Of a stretch of DNA of 64,000 nt, positions 33,399 through 43,700 are shown in pieces. The notes beneath the pieces were generated by a model. It did not search any database, was not told the origin of the DNA, and saw only the letters and a list, made by a program, of their open reading frames with translations. Source of the stretch: Vagococcus hydrophili (lineage in GTDB: Bacteria > Bacillota > Bacilli > Lactobacillales > Vagococcaceae); contig NZ_CP049887.1 in the NCBI RefSeq assembly GCF_011304195.1, positions 2,170,001 through 2,234,000 of the forward strand, given 5' to 3'. The stretch's first letter is position 1. Each line of letters begins with the position of its first letter. The translations under genes and the position numbers were made by a program.

Positions 33399-34781
33399 AT
33401 GTTAAAAAATAATCATCAAGATATCCCAGTTTTCGGTTCTTTAATGTCAGATGAGGAAGTTATCTTATCTTCATTAAGAAAAGAACCGGTCTCAGCCAAT
33501 GTGGCTTATCAATTATTGAAAGATCAGCTAATTGATGAAGGAAATGCTCGCCAAAATTTAGCAACTTTTTGTCAAACCTATATGGAACCAGAAGTAACAC
33601 AATTAATGGCAGAAACCATGGAAAAAAATGCTATTGATAAATCAGAATATCCACAAACAGCAGAAATAGAACAAGCTTGTGTAAATATATTAAGTGATTT
33701 ATGGCAAGCACCAAAAAACTTAAAAGCGCTTGGGACTTCCACTGTCGGCTCAAGTGAAGCTTGCATGTTGGCAGGGCTTGCCATGAAATTTAATTGGCGA
33801 AATCAAAGAGAAGAAAGAGGCTTAAGTTGTCTTGATAAAAAACCAAATTTAGTCATTTCTTCAGGTTATCAAGTCTGCTGGGAAAAATTTTGTGTTTATT
33901 GGGATATTGAATTAAGAGAGGTGCCAATGGATTCAAAACACCTTAGTTTGGATATTGAGAAAACGATGGACTATGTAGATGAGTATACGATTGGAATTGT
34001 AGGGATTTTAGGCATTACCTATACAGGTAAATTTGACAATATTGAAACATTAAATGAGCGCGTAGAAGTATATAACAAAACTCATGAACATCAATTAGTT
34101 ATTCATGTGGACGGAGCAAGTGGTGGTATGTTTACTCCTTTTGTAAATCCTGATCATGTTTGGGATTTTAGATTAAAAAATGTGGTTTCAATCAATACGT
34201 CTGGTCATAAATATGGATTGGTTTACCCTGGAATTGGGTGGGTAGTCTGGCGTGATGAAGCATATTTACCGAAAGAATTAATCTTTGAAGTGAGCTATTT
34301 AGGTGGAAGTATGCCAACCATGGCGATTAATTTTTCAAGAAGTGCGAGTCAGATTATTGGGCAATACTATAATTTTTACCGATTTGGATTTAATGGCTAC
34401 CGAGATATTCATTTACGGACACAGGAAGTTGCCATGACCATTGCCAAAAAAATCGAAGAAACTGGTTTATTTGAGATGTATAACACAGGTGAAAATATTC
34501 CGATTGTTTGTTACGCCTTGAAAAAAGATAGCCAAGTTAAATGGACCTTATATGACTTAGCGGATCGTCTTCAAATGAGAGGTTGGCAAGTTCCTGCGTA
34601 TCCATTACCTAAAGATTTGGATGAAGTGGTCATACAACGAATTGTTTGCCGAGCCGACTTAGGTAAAAATCGGGGAACTGCATTTATAAATGATTTTAAC
34701 CAAAGTCTAAAAGAATTGGAAGAAGCCCATGTTTTATATCACGAGCAACAAGAAAACACAACGCACGGATTTACTCACTAA
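33399..34781 (+). CDS. gadB: Glutamate decarboxylase
   Basis: PLP-dependent decarboxylase converting glutamate to GABA with proton consumption, a cytoplasmic acid-resistance enzyme. 460 aa from the ATG at 33399, which has GGGGA eight bases upstream; the earlier in-frame ATGs at 33375 and 33384 lack spacing. Landmarks are ARQNLATFCQTYMEPE near the start, GTSTVGSSEACMLAGLA, VHVDGASGGMFTPF with the PLP-contacting Asp, and the Schiff-base lysine in NTSGHKYGLVYPG (Lys271). No gadC antiporter lies beside it; the convergent permease is of another type. Confidence 0.94.
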   Translation: MLKNNHQDIPVFGSLMSDEEVILSSLRKEPVSANVAYQLLKDQLIDEGNARQNLATFCQTYMEPEVTQLMAETMEKNAIDKSEYPQTAEIEQACVNILSDLWQAPKNLKALGTSTVGSSEACMLAGLAMKFNWRNQREERGLSCLDKKPNLVISSGYQVCWEKFCVYWDIELREVPMDSKHLSLDIEKTMDYVDEYTIGIVGILGITYTGKFDNIETLNERVEVYNKTHEHQLVIHVDGASGGMFTPFVNPDHVWDFRLKNVVSINTSGHKYGLVYPGIGWVVWRDEAYLPKELIFEVSYLGGSMPTMAINFSRSASQIIGQYYNFYRFGFNGYRDIHLRTQEVAMTIAKKIEETGLFEMYNTGENIPIVCYALKKDSQVKWTLYDLADRLQMRGWQVPAYPLPKDLDEVVIQRIVCRADLGKNRGTAFINDFNQSLKELEEAHVLYHEQQENTTHGFTH

Positions 34782-34784
34782 ATA

Positions 34785-34870
34785 AGAGAGGTGAAAATAG
34801 CGTTTAACTCCAAGCAACTAGAGGAAAAAATAGAGGCTGACTTTTTTATAGTCAACCTCTGTTTTTTTAA
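34785..34870. terminator. Partial hairpin element fused to a bidirectional terminator
   Basis: Bases 34789-34830 are a minus-orientation fragment of the dispersed element (GGTGAAAATAGCG, TAACTCCAAGCAACTAGAGG). Where other copies have the central stem, this one has a normal terminator, AGAGGCTGACT / AGTCAACCTCT (34832-34860) and a T run. It sits between convergent gadB and the permease. Confidence 0.75.
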
Positions 34871-36201
34871 TTGTTTTTCTTACAATATCTATATCCTGAA
34901 TAACAAAACAGGAAACAAATCGCAAAGAAGATAGTCATCGACGGTGGGTTTGAAGAAAAACCACCAACCACAATAATTAAACCACCAATCATTGCAAAAA
35001 TTGGTGCGATTAAACCTGTAAAGACGTTTGTAATAACTTTTTTCTTGAATAACATCAACACTTTAATATACAACATCATGTAAAAAATATAACCAAAAAC
35101 AATGGCAATCTCACTAATGTCACCGCGTGTGATTAAGTGGAATTTTTGAGTAATGTAGTGAATTACAAACCAAAAGATACCACAGAATAAACTAATCATA
35201 TTTGAATGATTTTTAAATAAGCCACGTGTGTTTTTTAAAATTTTATCCGAATTAGGTATCATGTTTTTACTTGCTAAAACATAAGGCATTCTTAAATGAC
35301 TTAATGTGATACCATTTACCACACCTAACATAGAGATGAGAATAAAAACAAGTAAAACGACTTCACCACTACGACCAAGCATTAATTGTCCAATAGTAGT
35401 CACAGCTCCGTCACCCATTGATAAAATGTACTCTGGACCTAAAACTTTATTCATACCTAAAAAGTAAGCAAGGTAAACAAATAACACAATAATTGGTGCA
35501 ATAGTTAATGCAAGAGGCATCGTTTTTTTCGGATTTTTAACTTCTCCCGAGATACTTAAAGCAATCGTCCAACCATCATAAGCAAATGCCGTTGGAGCAA
35601 GTGCCGCAAGCCATCCCATTCCCACATTAGTTAAAGGAACTGCTTTAATAGTTGCTGGAATTTCAGGTTGTCCATCTTTAAAAATTAGGGCGAAAATCCC
35701 GACACCAATTAGTGGGACAAGTTTTGCTAAAGACGACACGACTTGAAAATTGCCACCTAATGTTTTAGAAACAATATTAATAAAATAAAATGATAGCAAA
35801 TAAAAGAAACCAATGCCCATTTGTAAATCTAAATTACTTGGTAAACCGAATAATAGGCAGGTATAGATACCAGAAGCCCAAGCCACAACGACGGTTACAG
35901 TTGGGTAATATAAAAAAGTTTGGAACCAACCTAAAGCACTCCCGAGGTTTTTAGAATAAAATTCCTCAAAGTAACTCACCACGCCACCTGTTCCATTTGT
36001 TCTTGCAGCAAGATTTGATAAAGTGATACTACCAAAAATTATACTAAATGCCCCAATAATAAAAACGAGAGCTCCTAGAAAAATACTGCCACCTGTAAAT
36101 GTTAAAATATCATCAACTTTAAAAAAGATTCCTGAACCTACACAAATCCCGACAATCATTGCTGTTGCAGTCCATAAACCATACGACTTATTTTCGTTAA
36201 T
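34867..36201 (-). CDS. APC-family amino acid permease (SteT/LAT-like)
   Basis: 444 aa from the inferred start, 12 membrane helices, APC superfamily. Helix 1 holds the substrate-binding GSGIFF (after IVGICVGSG). LAALAPTAFAYDGWTIALSI and GEVKNPKKTMPLAL are typical of the LAT/SteT branch that exchanges amino acids. The first ATG (36159) lies inside helix 1 and has no ribosome site. The frame is open upstream to an ATT at 36201, seven bases after AGGGGG, giving the normal leader INENKSYGLWTATA. So an ATT start is likely. Substrate unknown. Convergent with gadB. Confidence 0.85.
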   Translation of the reverse strand: MNENKSYGLWTATAMIVGICVGSGIFFKVDDILTFTGGSIFLGALVFIIGAFSIIFGSITLSNLAARTNGTGGVVSYFEEFYSKNLGSALGWFQTFLYYPTVTVVVAWASGIYTCLLFGLPSNLDLQMGIGFFYLLSFYFINIVSKTLGGNFQVVSSLAKLVPLIGVGIFALIFKDGQPEIPATIKAVPLTNVGMGWLAALAPTAFAYDGWTIALSISGEVKNPKKTMPLALTIAPIIVLFVYLAYFLGMNKVLGPEYILSMGDGAVTTIGQLMLGRSGEVVLLVFILISMLGVVNGITLSHLRMPYVLASKNMIPNSDKILKNTRGLFKNHSNMISLFCGIFWFVIHYITQKFHLITRGDISEIAIVFGYIFYMMLYIKVLMLFKKKVITNVFTGLIAPIFAMIGGLIIVVGGFSSNPPSMTIFFAICFLFCYSGYRYCKKNN

Positions 36202-36398
36202 AAAAAAACCCCCTAAAAAATTCTATTTAAAAAATATACCATAAAATAAACTGATAATAAATGAAAATATAGGGAAATGATTTTTTTTGTTCGTAAACGT
36301 CAAAATAACAAAAAGATATTATATGTCTTATACTATTCACAAAATCTTCAATATGTTAAAATATACTGGTGATGAATGAAATTGAGGAAGTGAGTTAA

Positions 36399-36956
36399 TT
36401 GAGTAAAAAAGAAATAATAAGTAACATTGTTTGGTTTGGAGGTTTAATCGTTGTTTTACTTTGTTTAAGAGCTTTTGTTTTTTCTCCTACAAATGTATCA
36501 GGAAATTCAATGAATCCAACCATGGTTGACCGTGAGCGCGTCATCGCCATGAAACAGTCAAAAGTCCAGCGATTTGATATTATAACATTCCCTGCACCAG
36601 ATAATCCAAGCAAAAATTATATAAAACGCGTCATTGGTTTACCAGGAGACACCATTGAGTTTAAGGACGACCAATTACTAATTAATGGTAAAAAATACGA
36701 CGAACCTTACTTGAATGAGTATAAAGAAAATCCAAGTGATGTCAAAACACCTTACGGATTACCATTAACCCAAGACTTTAAAATGGAAGATGTGGCTGGT
36801 GAGAAAAAAGTTCCAGCTGGGCACTATTTTGTAATGGGGGATAATCGCCAAAATTCTAAAGATAGTCGTATGATTGGCTTTATTAATGAAGATGATATTC
36901 TAGGTAATGTTAAATTTGCCTTTTGGCCACCTGCAAAATGGGGTAGCGTGAAATAA
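36399..36956 (+). CDS. lepB: Signal peptidase I
   Basis: 185-aa type I signal peptidase: one N-terminal helix (VWFGGLIVVLLCLRAFVF), then an extracytoplasmic Ser/Lys-dyad protease domain that cleaves Sec signal peptides. Ser37 is in SGNSMNPTM and Lys76 in YIKRVIGLPGDTI. The box GHYFVMGDNRQNSKDSR is also intact. It starts with TTG after GAGGAAG. Monocistronic with a clear terminator. The symbol is generic, since this genus group usually has several sip paralogues. Confidence 0.93.
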   Translation: MSKKEIISNIVWFGGLIVVLLCLRAFVFSPTNVSGNSMNPTMVDRERVIAMKQSKVQRFDIITFPAPDNPSKNYIKRVIGLPGDTIEFKDDQLLINGKKYDEPYLNEYKENPSDVKTPYGLPLTQDFKMEDVAGEKKVPAGHYFVMGDNRQNSKDSRMIGFINEDDILGNVKFAFWPPAKWGSVK

Positions 36957-36961
36957 ATGAC

Positions 36962-37003
36962 AAAGAAGTAGCTAACAAATAAGTGAGCTGCTTCTTTTTT
37001 TTG
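36962..37003 (+). terminator. Terminator after signal peptidase I
   Basis: The stem AAAGAAGTAGCT / AGCTGCTTCTTT (one G-T pair) is followed by a T run. Confidence 0.85.
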
Positions 37004-37052
37004 TCTTAAATATGATAAACTAGGACTACTAAAGTAAAGAGGAGGGCAGGGA

Positions 37053-40000
37053 ATGAGTGTCCAATTTATTATCGGTCCAGCAAGTGGGGATCATACCAAA
37101 GAATTAGTCAATCAAGCGAATAGTTGGCTGGAAGAATCAAGTGAACACGAAGTTTTTTATTTAGTACCTAACCACGTTAAGTTTGAAACTGAGATTAATG
37201 TTTTAAAAGAATTATCCCAGTTTCCTTTTTATAAAAATCAAGAGCATATGGTGAGTATGAGGCTCCAAGTTTTCAGTTTTTCACGGTTAGCTTGGTATTT
37301 TATGCAAAATACGGAAGCATATCAGAAACAAAAATTGTCTCAATCAGGGAAGTACATGATATTGAGACAAGTCTTAATTGATATAGAAGACGAGTTGGGT
37401 TTATTTAAACAAGAAATAAATAAACCAGGATTTGTAGAACAACTAATCACGATTTTTGATGAATTTCAAGAAGGATTTATTACAGCAGATGATTTATTGG
37501 AAATCTTGTCTCAAGCTGGAATCGGAAAAAAAGATGAAGATCAGCAAATTAAAATGCGTGATATTCAGCTGATTTATCAAATGTACACGAATAAATTAGT
37601 AGCAGATGATTTAAATGGTCATGATTTATTGTTATCTCTAGCTGAATTTTTACAGCAAAAAGAGTTAAAAAATATCATGTTTGTCCTGTCTGGTTTTTCA
37701 AATTTTACTGCCATTGAAAAACAGTTATTAGAAGAGTTAATGAAAGTGGCTGGAGAAGTCAAGATTGCTTTAGTTTTGGACCAAGCTTATGTGTCAAAAG
37801 ATCCAGAACCTTTTAACTTATTTTTTAATACAGGAAGATTGTACCAAGAACTTTTCTACATGGCACAAAACAACCAAGTACCAGTTTTAATGGATAAAAA
37901 GGTCCACCCTGATAACCAAGAAGATATGCTAACGATCGATTCTTTCTGGCAAGAGAGTCAGAAATTATCCCCTGTGAAAGAAAAACAAGGGATAAAACCT
38001 GAAAGCTTACGTTTATGGAAATGTGATGATCCCTACACAGAAGTGATGTCTGTAGCAAAAGAAATCAGACATCTTGTGGCAGATAAAGGGTATCGTTATC
38101 AAGATATTTTAGTCTTATCACGGGATATTGAAAGTTATCAAAAAATCATGGCACCGATTTTTTCTGCCAATCAGATTCCTTATTACATTAATCAAGAAGA
38201 AGAGATGAAACATCATCCGTTGATTGAGTTTATTAGCGCGTTGTTTAATATGAATCAGCATTTTTATCAGTACCGAGATGTGCTACGTTTCTTACGTTCT
38301 GAGTTATTTTCTCCAGAAAGTTTAGAGATTGAAGAGGCTTTTGACTGGGAAAATCACATGCTAAATCTGAGACAGCAAGTTGACTATACTGAAAATGTGG
38401 TTTTAGCATATGGTTATAGTGGGACAGATTGGTTGAAGGAGAGGGATTGGCAATATATTCATTATCAGTATGACCAAGAAGAAGGCAAACTTGATAATGA
38501 TCAACTCATTCAAAAAACATCCAATCATGTGCGGCATTTGGTTAGAGAGCATGTGCCAGTGTTTTTTGAAGAACTAAAAAAAGTTGAAACATCGAAAGAA
38601 GCGAGCTTATTGTTTTACCAATTTTTAATCAATGTTGGAGTTGAGAAACAACTCACCTTCATGCGTGACCAAGAACTAGCAAAAGGTAATCTGATTAAAT
38701 CAAGAAATCATGAGCAAGCTTGGCAATCTTTAATGACTCTTTTAGATGAATACACAGAACTAATGGGGGAAACGCCGTTTATTTTAGAGGACTTCATCCA
38801 AATCATAAAAACAGGGATGGAAGGGTTAGCCTTTAGCAAAGTTCCAACAACCTTGGATCAACTAGTGGTAACTTCTATGGATCTTGTGCGTGTGAAGAAA
38901 AGTAAAGTGACGATAATCATTGGGGCAACAGATCAAGTGCTCCCAAGAAAAATCGAAAATAAAACTTTACTAACGGATGAAGAACGAGGCGCATTAAAAG
39001 AGTATCTGCCTTTTGAGAAGTTTTTGAAAAAAGATATGGCCTCCGATTCAGCAAAAGAGCCTTTTGTCTTTTATTTATCCTTACTATCAGCCACAGACCA
39101 AGTGATTTTAAGCTATCCAAGAAGTACGGATGGCAGTAAAGAAATTAAAGTTTCTCCTTACTTGAATCGACTGAAAAATCAGTTCCAATTAGAGGAAGAA
39201 ATTAAACATAGTAGTACGTTCTTTGATCGTGTGTCATTGGATGATTTTTCGACAGATGATGTGTTGTTGACTCAGTGGATTGCTTATAAACGCCATTTAA
39301 CAGATGAAAAACAAGGAACACCTTGGCTATTTAAGCAACTTGAAAAAAGATTATTAAAAGAAATACCTTTGAAAACAGAACGCTTATTGGCGAGTTTATC
39401 TCATCAAAATATTCCAGAAAATTTAAATGAAGTGTCAGTAGAGGAATTATATGGGGACACTGTGTATGCTTCTGTTTCTAAGATTGAAAACTTCTACAAA
39501 TGTCAGTACAAGTATTTCTTAATGTACGGTTTAGGTTTAAAAGAGAGAGATCAATTTGAATTATCACCAGCTGCAACAGGGGATTTCTATCATGAGAGTT
39601 TGGATATGTTCTTTAAAGAATTAATCAAACAGAAGTTGACTTTAAGTCAGATGACCCAGGTAGAAGTGCAAGAGTTGACTCAAGCTATTTTGGAAAATGT
39701 CTTAGGGGAAGATAAGTTTACGATTTTAAATACAACTAATCGAATGAACTATATCAAGTATCAGTTAGAAAAGACAATTCAACGGGTGAGTTGGTCCTTA
39801 AAACGTCAGAGTGATCGAAGCAACATGGACGTGATTAAGACGGAAGTGTTATTTGGACAAGCTCTTCAAGAAATTAGTTTGAACAGTTTAGATTTTGAAA
39901 TTGGTAATCAAAAGAAATTAAAAGTTCGTGGGAAAATTGATCGCATTGATCAAATGAAAGTGGAAGAGGATATTTATCTTTCAGTGATTGACTACAAATC

Positions 40001-40598
40001 AAGTAAGCATAATTTTGATTTTGTGGATGCTTATTATGGATTAGCTCTTCAAATGGTGACTTATTTAAATGTGGCTTTAGAAAATGCTGTTGATTTAGTA
40101 GGAGAAAAAGCCAAAGCAGCAGGTGCCTTTTATCTTCATGTCCAGAATCCAGTGTTAACAGGTTCTGAAAAATTAACCGAGGAAACCATGGATGAAGAAA
40201 TGTTAAAAGCTTATAAATACGAAGGCATTTTAGTGAACGAAGAAAAAGTCTTAGAAACTTTGGATAAAACCATTGATCTAGGTGTGAAGTCTTCCGTTTA
40301 TCCATATGAACAACTGAAAAAAGGTAACATGAAGTCTTCTCAATTTGTAACAGAAGAAGAACTCGATTGGTTAGTAGATAACAATCAGAAGAAATTTAAA
40401 GACGCAGGAGAAGATATTTTCAAAGGATCAACGAAATTAAATCCTGCATATAAAGGTCAGACTCGGGTAGCTTGCGAGTATTGTCCATTTAGAAGCGTGT
40501 GCCAGTTTGATGTGATGTTAAAAGAAAATAACTATCATCGCATTGAGCCGTTGACTAAAGAAGAGATGATGGATAAAGAGAAGGATTTGAATAATTAA
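37053..40598 (+). CDS. rexB: ATP-dependent nuclease subunit B (RexB)
   Basis: 1181 aa, AddB/RexB family partner of RexA in double-strand-break end resection and Chi-dependent recombination. The N-terminal P-loop is degenerate (IGPASGDHTKEL, no lysine), as known for RexB. The C-terminal RecB-like nuclease domain has IDYKSSKHNF. The four cysteines of an iron-sulfur clamp are present: Cys817 (FYKCQYKYF) and Cys1141, Cys1144, Cys1150 (ACEYCPFRSVCQF). GAGGAGGG precedes the ATG. Its usual operon partner rexA lies 5.4 kb downstream, behind a large surface-protein gene and a strong terminator. Confidence 0.95.
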   Translation: MSVQFIIGPASGDHTKELVNQANSWLEESSEHEVFYLVPNHVKFETEINVLKELSQFPFYKNQEHMVSMRLQVFSFSRLAWYFMQNTEAYQKQKLSQSGKYMILRQVLIDIEDELGLFKQEINKPGFVEQLITIFDEFQEGFITADDLLEILSQAGIGKKDEDQQIKMRDIQLIYQMYTNKLVADDLNGHDLLLSLAEFLQQKELKNIMFVLSGFSNFTAIEKQLLEELMKVAGEVKIALVLDQAYVSKDPEPFNLFFNTGRLYQELFYMAQNNQVPVLMDKKVHPDNQEDMLTIDSFWQESQKLSPVKEKQGIKPESLRLWKCDDPYTEVMSVAKEIRHLVADKGYRYQDILVLSRDIESYQKIMAPIFSANQIPYYINQEEEMKHHPLIEFISALFNMNQHFYQYRDVLRFLRSELFSPESLEIEEAFDWENHMLNLRQQVDYTENVVLAYGYSGTDWLKERDWQYIHYQYDQEEGKLDNDQLIQKTSNHVRHLVREHVPVFFEELKKVETSKEASLLFYQFLINVGVEKQLTFMRDQELAKGNLIKSRNHEQAWQSLMTLLDEYTELMGETPFILEDFIQIIKTGMEGLAFSKVPTTLDQLVVTSMDLVRVKKSKVTIIIGATDQVLPRKIENKTLLTDEERGALKEYLPFEKFLKKDMASDSAKEPFVFYLSLLSATDQVILSYPRSTDGSKEIKVSPYLNRLKNQFQLEEEIKHSSTFFDRVSLDDFSTDDVLLTQWIAYKRHLTDEKQGTPWLFKQLEKRLLKEIPLKTERLLASLSHQNIPENLNEVSVEELYGDTVYASVSKIENFYKCQYKYFLMYGLGLKERDQFELSPAATGDFYHESLDMFFKELIKQKLTLSQMTQVEVQELTQAILENVLGEDKFTILNTTNRMNYIKYQLEKTIQRVSWSLKRQSDRSNMDVIKTEVLFGQALQEISLNSLDFEIGNQKKLKVRGKIDRIDQMKVEEDIYLSVIDYKSSKHNFDFVDAYYGLALQMVTYLNVALENAVDLVGEKAKAAGAFYLHVQNPVLTGSEKLTEETMDEEMLKAYKYEGILVNEEKVLETLDKTIDLGVKSSVYPYEQLKKGNMKSSQFVTEEELDWLVDNNQKKFKDAGEDIFKGSTKLNPAYKGQTRVACEYCPFRSVCQFDVMLKENNYHRIEPLTKEEMMDKEKDLNN

Positions 40599-40603
40599 AA
40601 CTG

Positions 40604-40650
40604 AAGTAAAACAACGTTAAATTTTATGATTAACGTTGTTTTACTTTTTA
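40604..40650 (+). terminator. Strong terminator after rexB
   Basis: A 17-bp perfect stem (AAGTAAAACAACGTTAA with TTAACGTTGTTTTACTT) followed by T-rich sequence. It uncouples rexB from the following genes. Confidence 0.9.
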
Positions 40651-40764
40651 TTTTGAAAAAATGTCCGATAGTTATAATATAATAAAAAAATCAAAAAAAT
40701 AGTTACATTAATGGTACGTTATTTTATAATGGATAAGTAAAATGAAAAAGGGGAGAAAATAAAA

Positions 40765-43700
40765 TTGAAGAACTATAAAATAAAATGGTTATTAAGTTAC
40801 GTTGGTTTGTGTGTTGTATTTTGTCTAACATCTATTCAAGTATTTTCTGAAGAAATAGATAATAAGGTAGATTGGTTAGGAAACTATCAATCTTTAGTTT
40901 TTCTATCAGAACAGGGAAATCCGTATCATGCATGGGGAGAAACTGCGGAATGGTCTTATAATGAGGGAACTCAAACACTGACGATAGACGGTAAAATTGA
41001 AGGCTTTTCTAGACCATGGAACTTATTAGAAGATGAAATAAAGCATATTAAAATTAAAAATCAGTTTAGCATAGTTGGATCAGCAGAAGGATTATTTAGT
41101 TCATTACCAGCACTAGAATCTATTGAAAGTGAAAAAATAGATACGTCACAAGTGACTAGTATGGAGAAAATGTTCTTTAAAAATATTAGTTTAAAAGAAG
41201 TGAATGTAGAGAATTGGGATACAACAAAAGTGAAGAGTATGGCGGAAATGTTTAGTTCTTGTCTTAGTTTAGAAGAAATAAATGTCACAAAATGGAACAC
41301 TAAAAATGTGACGGATATGGAGAGGATGTTCTATAGTTGTGGTAATCTGAGGGGATTAAATGTAAGTGACTGGAAGGTTTTAAATGTAGAGAATATTGAC
41401 TACATGTTTAGCGAGTGCTTAAATTTGGTGTACCTTGATGTATCAAAATGGAATACATCTAAAGTAATCACTATGAGAGGTGTCTTTAATGATTGTTTTA
41501 GACTAAAAAATTTAAATGTCTCTGATTGGAATGTTTCTTCTGTAGAGTATGTAGATTTCATGTTTTACAATTGCAAGACATTAACAGAATTAAACTTATC
41601 AAAATGGAATGTCTCTAAATTTAAAACAGCTAGTGAAATGTTTAGCGGCTGTGAAAATTTACAGATGTTGAACATTTCAAATTGGAGAGTAGAAAGTCTT
41701 TCGAATATGGAAAGTATGTTCAAAGACTGTCGCTCATTATTGTATTTAGATCTTACTGGATTTAATATGGTTGATGTGGTAATTGAGGGAGAAAAATTAA
41801 AGGATGATAATTTTTTACAGGATAGTGGTGTCAGAAGTCTTAACGTAGGAATAAAAACGCGATTGGATAATTCTGGATTAGAAATTTTAGCAGAGAGATC
41901 TGTAGATGATTTTTGGTACAACGATACCGCGGTTAATAATGGGTATCTAAACACAAATGATTTTATCACGATGTACGATGGGCTGTATCCTGGTTTTTAT
42001 ACATCGATTGATACAATAAAAATAGATTTTAATATTAGAAATTATGATGATACTGAAATAGATAAATTTTATGTTATTAGCCAAAAGAATGAAAAGATAA
42101 AAGAACCAGAAATATTAGAGAATCCAGAATATGAACAGTATCAATTTTCAGGATGGTATATGGATGAGGAATTAAAACAGGTCTGGGATTTCAATAATAC
42201 TACATTTAATAACATGACATTGTACTCCAAATATCAACAAATAGGAGAAGTGATAGTTAATTATCTTGATGATTTAGGAAATGAAATAGAGTCGTCAACG
42301 AAAAAATCAGGTGAAGTAGGTACTGGTTATTTAGTAGAACCTAAATTAATTGAGGGTTATGAGTTAGATGAAAGTCAATTGCCAACCAATACGCAAGGTT
42401 TGTTTACTGAAATACCAATAGAAGTGACCTATGTCTATAAAAAAGTAGTCATTCCAGAAGTGAAGACTGGAGAAGTGATAGTAAAATATATAGATAGTTT
42501 AGGAAACGAAATAGAGTCGTCAACGAAAAAAGAAGGTCAAGTGGGCACAAATTATACAGTAGAACCAAAGTCAATTGAAGGTTACGAATTAGACGAGAAT
42601 CAACTGCCTACGAATGCGCAAGGTATGTTTACAGAAATGCCAATAGAAGTAACCTATATTTATAAAAAAGTAGTCATTCCAGAAGTAAAAACAGGAGAAG
42701 TTTATGTAAAATATGTCGATACTTTAGGAATCGAAATAGAAGCATCAACAAAAAAAGAAGGTCAAGTGGGCACAAATTATACAGTAGAACCAAAGTCAAT
42801 TGAGGGTTATGAGTTAGATGAAACTCAACTACCGACCAATACGCAAGGGTTATATACTGAACAGCCAATAGAAGTGACCTATGTCTATAAAAAAGTAGTT
42901 ATTCCAGAAGTAAAAACAGGAGAAGTTTATGTGAAATATGTCGATACTTTAGGAATCGAAATAGAAGCATCAACAAAAAAAGAAGGTCAAGTGGGCACAA
43001 ATTATACAGTAGAACCGAAGATAATTGAAGGTTACGAATTAGACGAGAATCAACTGCCGACGAATGCGCAAGGTATGTTTACAGAAATGCCAATAGAAGT
43101 AACTTATGTCTATAAAAAAGTAGTCATTCCAGAAGTAAAAACAGGAGAAGTTTATGTAAAATATGTCGATACTTTAGGAATCGAAATAGAAGCATCAACA
43201 AAAAAAGAAGGTAAAGTGGGCACAAATTATACAGTAGAACCAAAGTCAATTGAGGGTTATGAGTTAGATGAAAGTCAATTGCCAACCAATACGCAAGGGT
43301 TATATACTGAACAGCCAATAGAAGTGACCTATGTCTATAAAAAAGTAGTAATTCCAGAAGTGAAAACAGGAGAAGTGATAGTAAAATATATAGATAGTTT
43401 AGGAAACGAAATAGAGTCGTCAACGAAAAAAGAAGGTCAAGTGGGCACAAATTATACAGTAGAACCGAAGATAATTGAGGGTTATGAATTAGACGAGAAC
43501 CAACTACCGACCAATACTCAAGGATCATATACTGAACAGCCAATAGAAGTAATCTATGTCTATAAAAAAGTAGTCATTCCAGAAGTAAAAACAGGAGAAG
43601 TTTATGTAAAATATGTCGATACTTTAGGAATCGAAATAGAGTCGTCAACGAAAAAAGAAGGTAAAGTAGGCACAAATTATTCAGTAGAACCGAAATTAAT

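Noticed and set aside
38917-40305. Reverse-strand frames inside rexB
   Set aside because: Shadows of the 1181-aa rexB frame, without ribosome sites or recognisable domains.
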